This document shows positions 1 through 4,817 of a stretch of 6,748 bases of DNA, piece after piece. This DNA comes from Methanobacteriota archaeon (GTDB taxonomy: Archaea; Methanobacteriota; Methanobacteria; Methanobacteriales; Methanobacteriaceae): contig JAEYQZ010000237.1 in assembly GCA_023409695.1 (NCBI GenBank), positions 1 through 6,748 of the forward strand. Reading direction: 5' to 3'. A program made the position numbers and the translations under genes. The notes beneath the pieces were generated by a model, which was given only the letters and a program-made list of their open reading frames with translations, was not told where the DNA came from and searched no databases. Positions within the stretch are counted from its first letter, which is position 1. Each line of letters starts with the position of its first letter.

Positions 1-2
1 GT

Positions 3-218
3 ATCAAATGGTCTAAAGTTGTAGTAAAAGATAATCACGGGAAAAAAGTTAAAATCAGTAAAATGTGGATTAAAGAGAACAAATTGTACATTAAAACTAA
101 GAAGAGAAATAAAAATTCCAGTTATTCTGTATATATTCCACCTAAATCTGTAGGGGATTATGCAGGTAATAAATTAGTTAAAGGGCATATTTTCCGCTTT
201 AAAACGGGAAATAAATAA
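3..218 (+). CDS. C-terminal end of a Big_5 (SbsA Ig-like) cell-surface protein, partial
   Basis: The left edge cuts this gene; the visible frame gives 71 residues up to a TAA at 216-218. Residues 41-68 contain a Y-S-V-Y-I-P-P core, then a D-Y-A-G-N turn, then a final beta strand F-R-F-K-T-G. This is the pattern that ends SbsA-type Ig-like (Big_5) domains, which occur as terminal or repeated modules in surface proteins of methanogens and bacteria. The fragment is very basic (18 of 71 residues are lysine). No membrane anchor or sorting motif follows the domain, so anchoring, if any, must lie upstream or be non-covalent. The family call rests on pattern recognition. The role (cell-surface structure or adhesion) is inferred, and the rest of the protein is not visible. 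A longer T-rich tract right after the stop suggests that this is the end of its transcript. Confidence 0.6.
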   Translation: MKWSKVVVKDNHGKKVKISKMWIKENKLYIKTKKRNKNSSYSVYIPPKSVGDYAGNKLVKGHIFRFKTGNK

Positions 219-250
219 ATTCTTTTTACTTTTTTTTATTTATTCTGTTT
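219..250 (+). terminator. T-rich transcription stop after the surface-protein gene
   Basis: Directly behind the TAA stop are several runs of T, including eight in a row at about 231-238, with no GC-rich hairpin before them. Archaeal RNA polymerase commonly terminates at such oligo-T tracts, so this is a plausible end for the upstream transcript. It is only a composition signal. Confidence 0.45.
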
Positions 251-457
251 AACGCACTAATTTTGGCATTATACACATCAAATTAAGTTGCGTAAATTGC
301 TTAATCTATGATCATAAGTAGATATGATATATTTAAAGGTCTAAGCAAATTTTACTAATGTATTTCTCGTTTAAAAGATATGTATTGTAACAACATAGTT
401 CATTAACAGTTCTTCTATTCATCAAGAATTTAAATAAGAGTATAAAAACTCCATTGT
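251..457. other. Intergenic region upstream of truA
   Basis: About 200 bases without a convincing gene; open stretches are 15 codons or fewer on the + strand. A 6-bp inverted repeat, ATTAAG (282-287) and CTTAAT (300-305), and a 10-bp palindrome TATGATCATA (307-316) are present. Both are short and AT-rich, so they may be chance. No tRNA or other RNA fold was recognised. A possible minus-strand frame at 333-557 runs into the truA start and is judged spurious. Confidence 0.5.
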
Positions 458-469
458 AAATAAATATAA
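458..469 (+). promoter_or_regulatory. TATA-like box for truA
   Basis: AAATAAATATAA lies about 65 bases before the truA start codon. Archaeal transcription starts roughly 22-27 bases after the TATA box centre, which predicts a start near 488-492 and a leader of about 40 bases carrying the GGTGA site. The same 12-mer recurs at 6273-6284. In DNA this AT-rich the call is tentative. Confidence 0.4.
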
Positions 470-520
470 TATATTCTACGTATTTTGATCCTGACTTATT
501 TAATGAGACAGTACTACTTA

Positions 521-525
521 GGTGA
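521..525 (+). promoter_or_regulatory. Ribosome binding site GGTGA that sets the truA start
   Basis: GGTGA lies four bases before the ATG at 530. It matches the archaeal anti-Shine-Dalgarno complement (part of AGGAGGTGATC). The longer open frame beginning at 485 would place this site inside the coding region, so the ATG at 530 is preferred. Confidence 0.7.
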
Positions 526-529
526 AACA

Positions 530-1336
530 ATGAGGAAAGTAGCTTTAAAAGTGGCATATATAGGAACAGATTTTCATGGATTTCAAAGACAGCCTGATTT
601 TAAAACGGTAGAGGGCGAACTTATAGATGCTTTAAAAAATGCTAATTTAATAGATAACCTGAAAGATTCAGGATATGCAATAGCTGGCAGAACTGACAGG
701 GGAGTCCACGCGCTTGGTAATGTAGTTTCATTTAGAACTGAGGAAGAAGTCATAATAAACCAGATCAATGATTTTTTACCTAAAAGCATACGGATTTTAG
801 CCAAAGCAGGGGTACGTTTTGGATTTAAGCCAAGATTTGCAAAATACCGGCATTACAGGTATACAGTTGTAAATAATGATCATCTTAACTTAGATAAAAT
901 TAAAGAAGCGTCTGAAATTTTTCAAGGCACCCATGATTTTTCTAATTTCTCAAAAAGGAGTGAAAGGAACCCTGTAAGGACAATAGATAATATAGAAGTT
1001 AAAGTAGATGACAATTTCTTGATAATTGATGTAATTGGGGAAAGTTTTCTATGGAATATGGTTAGAAAAATTGCAACGACCCTTTTTTTAGTGGGAAATA
1101 ATGAATTGAATATAGACAAGCTTCAAAAATTTTTTGATACATCAACTACCGCTGCTATTACTCCCATGCCTCCTGAAGGGCTTATTCTTATGGATACCAT
1201 TTATGAGGGAGTGGTCTTTAGATATGATGAATATGCAAAAAACAAGTTCTTATCAGCACTTATGGAAGAATATACCTATAATCGAACTATCGCTGCTGCC
1301 GAAAAGATCATGATGGACGAATTAATTGGCCATTAA
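530..1336 (+). CDS. truA: tRNA pseudouridine synthase A (TruA), archaeal type
   Basis: A 268-residue protein, the usual length for archaeal TruA. It isomerises uridines 38-40 in the tRNA anticodon stem-loop to pseudouridine and acts in the cytoplasm without a cofactor. Visible family motifs: F-Q-R-Q-P near residue 20 followed by K-T-V-E-G-E-L; the catalytic loop A-G-R-T-D-R-G-V-H with the nucleophile Asp56; N-P-V-R-T-I near 147; and the C-terminal block S-F-L-W-N-M-V-R-K-I near 173-182, where the family places the conserved arginine. All are intact, so the enzyme should be active. The frame is open upstream to 485, but the GGTGA site and the conserved N-terminal strand (M-R-K-V-A-L-K-V-A-Y) favour 530. 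It appears to be a single-gene transcript, flanked by spacers of about 310 bases on each side. Confidence 0.93.
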   Translation: MRKVALKVAYIGTDFHGFQRQPDFKTVEGELIDALKNANLIDNLKDSGYAIAGRTDRGVHALGNVVSFRTEEEVIINQINDFLPKSIRILAKAGVRFGFKPRFAKYRHYRYTVVNNDHLNLDKIKEASEIFQGTHDFSNFSKRSERNPVRTIDNIEVKVDDNFLIIDVIGESFLWNMVRKIATTLFLVGNNELNIDKLQKFFDTSTTAAITPMPPEGLILMDTIYEGVVFRYDEYAKNKFLSALMEEYTYNRTIAAAEKIMMDELIGH

Positions 1337-1500
1337 TTAGTTAAGTTATTACTCTTAATTATAATTTATCTAGAGATCATTGAGTACTAAAAATGATTTA
1401 CAACCATTTTAATTTTAATAATATATTTATTTAAGGCTTAAAAGTGAATAATATTATTTATCATATTCTTTTTATCTAAATGCGTATTATTATATTCTTA

Positions 1501-1531
1501 AAATCATTTATTCGATGAAAAATAATGATTT
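1501..1531. repeat. Inverted repeat AAATCATT / AATGATTT
   Basis: AAATCATT at 1501-1508 is mirrored exactly by AATGATTT at 1524-1531, with 15 bases between. A further copy in direct orientation, AATGATTTA, lies at 1392-1400. The pair could be an operator for a dimeric regulator of the downstream gene, about 125 bases away, or chance in AT-rich sequence. Confidence 0.3.
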
Positions 1532-1621
1532 ATAATAATCAAACTTACTTAACAAAAAACAAGATTATAAAAGCCCTTATTGTACAATAAACTATATTTC
1601 CCTTTTATTTTCAAATACGAT

Positions 1622-1631
1622 AATTATTTAA
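1622..1631 (+). promoter_or_regulatory. TATA-like box consistent with a leaderless transcript
   Basis: AATTATTTAA is centred about 27 bases before the ATG at 1654. That is the spacing expected if transcription begins at or next to the start codon. No Shine-Dalgarno-like sequence lies in the intervening bases, which supports a leaderless mRNA for the nucleotidylyltransferase. Confidence 0.4.
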
Positions 1632-1653
1632 GTGTTTAACAAGAATAATAATA

Positions 1654-2823
1654 ATGGGTGATATTATAAGAACAATAATGATGGCTGGCGGAAAAGGGAC
1701 GAGACTACGCCCCCTAACATTGGTAAGGCCTAAACCAATGATACCCCTGGTAAATAAGCCTATTATAGAATACACTGTTAATAAGTTGAAAAAATCTGGA
1801 TTTAATGATATTATAATGACTTTGAATTATATGTCAACAAATATTAAAAAATATTTTAAAGACGGTTCTGAATTTGGTATGGATATAAGATATTCCGTTG
1901 AGAAATGGCCTCTTGGAACAGGAGGAAGTGTTAAAAAAGCAGAAAAGTATATAGATGATACTTTCATGGTTGTAAGTGGAGATGTGCTTACTGACGTTGA
2001 CTTTAAGGATGTTGTAAAGTACCATAAAGAAAAAGGGGCAGTTGCAACAATGGTGTTAACTGAGGTTGAAGATCCTACTCATTTTGGAATAGCAGTAATG
2101 GATAAAGACCATAAAATAACTGAATATCTGGAGAAACCATCTCCAGAAGAAGCATTCAGTAACGTTGCAAATACTGGAATTTACATTTTTGAGCCTGAGA
2201 TATTCGATTTTTTTGATGATAAAGAAAAAGAAGTTGATTTCTCAAAGGATATTTTCCCTGAAGTAATAAAACAGGATGCAGGAATATATGGGTACGTATT
2301 TGATGGATACTGGAACGATATTGGCCGGCCTGAAACATATCTTGAAGCTACCTATGATATTTTAGACCAGAAAACAGTTCAGAATTTATATAAAACAAAA
2401 ATGGAAGAGAGTATTGGAAAAATAGGAAATATTTGGGTTGGAGAAAATGTTTTCATAGATGAAAAAGCCAGAATAGAGGGTCCAGTAGTAATTGGAAATA
2501 ACTGTACAATTGAAGAAGGATGTAAAATATCAAGGGGCAGTGTAATAGGAGACAATGTTTCAATTGGAAAGGATGTAAACATCGATGGAGCAGTTCTTTT
2601 CCCAAACAGCATAATTGAAGATAATTCTTTCTTAAATGGATGTATAATAGATACGAAATGTTTAATCGACAAAAATACAGTTGTAGAAAATGGGGTTGTA
2701 ACTGGAAGTCTTGTTGAAATTGGAAAAAACAGTATTGTGCGCTCTTCAAGGTCCATAACCAATAATATGAAAATTGTACCAAATTCTATAATTGATTCAG
2801 ATTATGTAATGGAGGCAAAGTAA
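1654..2823 (+). CDS. Sugar-1-phosphate nucleotidylyltransferase with LbH domain (mannose-1-phosphate guanylyltransferase-like)
   Basis: A 389-residue cytoplasmic enzyme that would join a sugar-1-phosphate to an NTP, giving an NDP-sugar and pyrophosphate. The N-terminal nucleotidyltransferase domain (about 5-240) shows the nucleotide loop G-G-K-G-T-R-L-R-P at 12-20, P-K-P with Lys27, L-G-T-G-G at 87-91, the metal-binding S-G-D at 108-110, E-K-P at 160-162, N-T-G at 173-175 and Y-W-N-D-I-G at 219-224 with Asp222. From about 262 to 382, hexapeptide I/V-G-x-x repeats form a left-handed beta-helix. The block from residue 170 to 240 closely resembles the first half of bacterial proteins annotated mannose-1-phosphate guanylyltransferase, so GDP-mannose or a related product is the best guess; glucose or N-acetylglucosamine substrates cannot be excluded. 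The start at 1654 keeps the first beta strand complete; the ATG at 1678 would remove it. The sugar phosphomutase gene follows 128 bases later. Confidence 0.85.
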   Translation: MGDIIRTIMMAGGKGTRLRPLTLVRPKPMIPLVNKPIIEYTVNKLKKSGFNDIIMTLNYMSTNIKKYFKDGSEFGMDIRYSVEKWPLGTGGSVKKAEKYIDDTFMVVSGDVLTDVDFKDVVKYHKEKGAVATMVLTEVEDPTHFGIAVMDKDHKITEYLEKPSPEEAFSNVANTGIYIFEPEIFDFFDDKEKEVDFSKDIFPEVIKQDAGIYGYVFDGYWNDIGRPETYLEATYDILDQKTVQNLYKTKMEESIGKIGNIWVGENVFIDEKARIEGPVVIGNNCTIEEGCKISRGSVIGDNVSIGKDVNIDGAVLFPNSIIEDNSFLNGCIIDTKCLIDKNTVVENGVVTGSLVEIGKNSIVRSSRSITNNMKIVPNSIIDSDYVMEAK

Positions 2824-2828
2824 TTCAC

Positions 2829-2914
2829 TAGATAATTTGCCATAAATAAAAAACTCTTTTAAAATTGGAGGGTCCTTTATTTTTCTTAAATAACTCCCTC
2901 ATTCAAATTATCTA
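2829..2914. repeat. Perfect 11-bp inverted repeat with nested GAGGG/CCCTC stem
   Basis: TAGATAATTTG at 2829-2839 is the exact reverse complement of CAAATTATCTA at 2904-2914. Between the arms, GAGGG (2868-2872) can pair with CCCTC (2896-2900), and TTTA (2876-2879) with TAAA (2887-2890), so a nested stem around the T-rich tract is possible. It lies wholly between two functionally linked genes, starting six bases after the upstream stop. It may be a transcript-end structure, an attenuator controlling read-through, or an operator. Its function is not known. Confidence 0.5.
2873..2887 (+). terminator. T-rich tract after the nucleotidylyltransferase gene
   Basis: TCCTTTATTTTTCTT lies about 50 bases after the stop codon, inside the inverted-repeat structure. 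It could end the upstream transcript, or let part of it run on into the mutase gene. Downstream, TAATAAA at 2914-2920 is a possible separate TATA-like element for the mutase. Confidence 0.35.
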
Positions 2915-2941
2915 ATAAAGTATCGGGATAAAATTTCTTTT

Positions 2942-2945
2942 GGAG
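2942..2945 (+). promoter_or_regulatory. Ribosome binding site GGAG that sets the mutase start
   Basis: GGAG lies six bases before the ATG at 2952. The frame is open from a TTG at 2940, but that codon overlaps this site, so ATG 2952 is the better start. Confidence 0.65.
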
Positions 2946-2951
2946 ATTAAA

Positions 2952-4247
2952 ATGTCATTGTATATAAATGAAATTAGGGGAGTTGTAAATTCAGAGATAA
3001 CCAACGAATTTGCATCAAATTTAGGTAATATTATTGGAAATTTTGTTAGATCTGGAAAAAAAGTTATAGTTGGACGTGATATAAACGACCCATCCCAGAT
3101 GATCAAACGTTCCATAACTGCAGGTATATTAGCAGCAGGGATCGATGTAATTGATTTTGGGGTTGCTCCAATACCTACTGTCCATTATGGGGCTGATCTG
3201 TATAATACTGACGTTCTTGTTACTATAACTGCTTCTCATATGCACCCTGAAGAAATAGACATCAAAGTGTTCAGCAATCATGAAATACCCTTAACTCAAA
3301 GGCATGCTGAGAAAGTATCCTGGGATAAAGTGGGTCAGCTTTCATATGTCCATGATTACGTTGATAAATACTTAAATGCAGTTTTAGAAAATACAGAAAA
3401 GAATGTCATAAGTAGTAGAGCACCTAAAGTGGTTGTAGACTGCGCGAATGGCTCAGCAGTACAGTTTTTACCTGAGATATTAAGTAGATTAGGCTGTGAT
3501 GCTATACTATTTGGATGCCAGCCAACAAATGAAAGCGCCAGAAAATTTGCAGAACCCACACCTGAAAGTGTTTCCCTGGTCTCAAACCTTGTAAATGCAG
3601 TAGGCGCAGATATGGGCATTGCAATGGATAACGACGGTGATAGAGTAATTTTCATTGATGAAAAGGGAAATGTGATAAGGGACCAAACTGTACTTGCAAT
3701 ACTTGCAAGGGAAGCTTTAATTGAAAATCCAGAGGGAACGATTGTATCATCAATTACGGCATCAATGTCTCTAGATGAAATAGTATCAGATCACGGCGGT
3801 AAACTTCTAAAAGCACCAATGAACTGTGTCTTAGATGAAATAATAAAAAATAAAGCTGTATTTGGTGGAGATGATTCTGGAATGTATGTATTTCCACAGT
3901 TCCAGGAATGTTTTGATGCAATCTTTGCAGCTGTTAAAATGTTGGAAATAGTTTGTAAGCACAATAAAACATTTTCTACTTTAGTTAAGGAAATACCAGA
4001 ATATCCAAGAACTGTTTTTTCTGTAGACTGCGAACATGATGAAAAACAGAAGATTTTAGCGAATTTAGAAGAAAATTTAAAAGAAAATGGTGAGATTGAC
4101 ACCACTGAAGGAATTAAAATGAAGGAAGAAGATTCATTTGTCCTTGTACGACCTTCAAGGTTTGAGCCATTGATGAGGGTTTATGTAGAGTCTAAATCTT
4201 CAGGTAAACTGCAAAAATTGAGCCATGATATAGAGAAGATGATGTAA
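2952..4247 (+). CDS. Alpha-D-phosphohexomutase family protein (phosphomannomutase/phosphoglucosamine mutase-like), divergent loops
   Basis: A 431-residue protein with the four-domain phosphohexomutase layout; the family moves phosphate between C6 and C1 of a hexose through a phosphoserine. Seen: the N-terminal E-I-R-G; the phosphoserine loop T-A-S-H at 93-96 with Ser95; the metal loop D-N-D-G-D-R at 226-231 with all three aspartates; the sugar loop G-G-D-D-S-G at 305-310; and the phosphate loop R-P-S-R-F-E-P at 400-406. Several positions depart from the usual family: T-A-S-H-M-H-P replaces T-A-S-H-N-P, the sugar loop has Asp where Glu is typical, and R-F replaces G-T in the phosphate loop. 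The C-terminal half (about 305-415) resembles the mutase half of bacterial guanylyltransferase/phosphomannomutase fusions. With the preceding gene it probably makes the hexose-1-phosphate used for an NDP-sugar. Catalysis looks possible; the substrate cannot be read from the sequence. Confidence 0.82.
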   Translation: MSLYINEIRGVVNSEITNEFASNLGNIIGNFVRSGKKVIVGRDINDPSQMIKRSITAGILAAGIDVIDFGVAPIPTVHYGADLYNTDVLVTITASHMHPEEIDIKVFSNHEIPLTQRHAEKVSWDKVGQLSYVHDYVDKYLNAVLENTEKNVISSRAPKVVVDCANGSAVQFLPEILSRLGCDAILFGCQPTNESARKFAEPTPESVSLVSNLVNAVGADMGIAMDNDGDRVIFIDEKGNVIRDQTVLAILAREALIENPEGTIVSSITASMSLDEIVSDHGGKLLKAPMNCVLDEIIKNKAVFGGDDSGMYVFPQFQECFDAIFAAVKMLEIVCKHNKTFSTLVKEIPEYPRTVFSVDCEHDEKQKILANLEENLKENGEIDTTEGIKMKEEDSFVLVRPSRFEPLMRVYVESKSSGKLQKLSHDIEKMM

Positions 4248-4275
4248 TTGATTAAATATTTTTTAGTTTAAGTCC

Positions 4276-4280
4276 GGTGA
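4276..4280 (+). promoter_or_regulatory. Ribosome binding site GGTGA for the Rieske gene
   Basis: GGTGA lies five bases before the ATG at 4286. A GTG at 4277 is in frame but forms part of this site, so 4286 is taken as the start. Confidence 0.7.
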
Positions 4281-4285
4281 CTTCA

Positions 4286-4615
4286 ATGGAAAAAGTATGT
4301 AATGTTTCAGATGTTCCAGAGGGGACTATGAGGGGGTTAACTGTTAAGTTCAGGTACCTTCTTCTAGCAAATTTAGGTGGAAAATTCTATGCTATGGATG
4401 CTGTGTGCCCTCATATGGGAGGATATCTACCTATTGGTAAGTTTGAAAATGGTATTGTATCCTGTCCAGTACATGGCTCCCAGTACGATGTTAAAACTGG
4501 AAAGTTAGTTAAAGATGTCCCTGGTCTTTTGAAGATTGTTACCGGCGGCGGTTCGCGTGATTTGAACAGTTATGACGTCGAAGTGAAGGATGAGTCTGTT
4601 TTTGTTAAATTTTAA
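4286..4615 (+). CDS. Small Rieske [2Fe-2S] ferredoxin
   Basis: A 109-residue single-domain protein. The Rieske ligand pattern is complete: C-P-H at 41-43 and C-P-V-H-G at 60-64, that is C-x-H, 16 residues, C-x-x-H, with two Cys and two His to hold a [2Fe-2S] cluster. It lacks the second cysteine pair that forms the disulfide in respiratory bc1/b6f Rieske proteins, and has no signal peptide or membrane segment. It therefore belongs with soluble Rieske-type ferredoxins and should carry electrons in the cytoplasm. It starts 38 bases after the mutase stop with a strong GGTGA site, so cotranscription with the mutase is likely, although T-rich sequence lies in the gap. No oxygenase or reductase partner is visible in this window. 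Its electron partner is unknown. Confidence 0.85.
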   Translation: MEKVCNVSDVPEGTMRGLTVKFRYLLLANLGGKFYAMDAVCPHMGGYLPIGKFENGIVSCPVHGSQYDVKTGKLVKDVPGLLKIVTGGGSRDLNSYDVEVKDESVFVKF

Positions 4616-4623
4616 ATTGAGGA

Positions 4624-4758
4624 ATGAACTATAAAATTGATACCAAGTCTAATGATGGATTTAAATTTGATTGGTGTTTGAAAAAATCTGTCGAAATCAT
4701 TAAACTCCTTGAACTATTCACATTATGCCATAAAAACATGGCAAGCCCCAGATATTGA
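4624..4758 (+). CDS. Possible small protein of 44 residues, unknown
   Basis: An ATG at 4624, nine bases after the Rieske stop, opens 44 codons ending in TGA at 4756-4758. GAGG lies just before the start (4619-4622), with only one base between it and the ATG, which is too close for a normal site. The sequence has a mixed amphipathic middle (S-V-E-I-I-K-L-L-E-L-F-T-L) and two cysteines (positions 18 and 36), and matches no family I know. It overlaps the 4726-4743 hairpin. It may equally be non-coding leader sequence of the next gene. Confidence 0.2.
   Translation: MNYKIDTKSNDGFKFDWCLKKSVEIIKLLELFTLCHKNMASPRY
4726..4743. repeat. Perfect 6-bp hairpin TGCCAT-AAAAAC-ATGGCA
   Basis: TGCCAT (4726-4731) and ATGGCA (4738-4743) are exact reverse complements with a six-base loop AAAAAC. 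The stem is GC-richer than its surroundings. It lies about 75 bases before the start of the ligase gene and could be an operator or an RNA hairpin in its leader. No T-run follows it, so a terminator role is unlikely. Confidence 0.4.
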
Positions 4759-4817
4759 AAAATTGTCACAAATGCTATATGTGGGAAAATATGAAAAGAA
4801 AGGAAGTTAAAAAGTTA

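Larger units (their letters stand above)
1337..1653. other. AT-rich intergenic region between truA and the nucleotidylyltransferase gene
   Basis: About 317 bases, strongly AT-rich, with no open frame above roughly 15 codons and no recognised RNA gene. T-rich stretches around 1466-1476 could end the truA transcript. Short symmetric elements occur: a 12-bp palindrome AATAATATTATT at 1448-1459, an AAAATG/CATTTT inverted repeat around 1390-1411, and the AATGATTT copies described separately. The right end holds the promoter of the next gene. Confidence 0.5.

Noticed and set aside
485..529. Extended N-terminus of TruA starting at 485
   Set aside because: The GGTGA site at 521-525 and the conserved N-terminal strand support the start at 530; the extra 15 residues match nothing in the family.
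333..557. Minus-strand open frame of 74 codons with a hydrophobic segment
   Set aside because: It overlaps the truA promoter, ribosome site and start codon, shows no family resemblance, and its hydrophobicity follows from AT-rich sequence.
1448..1459. Palindrome AATAATATTATT
   Set aside because: It is made only of A and T in a very AT-rich spacer, so it is expected by chance and not reported as a site.
2379..2782. Two overlapping minus-strand frames of 127 and 109 codons
   Set aside because: They lie opposite the hexapeptide-repeat part of the nucleotidylyltransferase; the repetitive codon pattern keeps antisense frames open. Neither shows a known motif.
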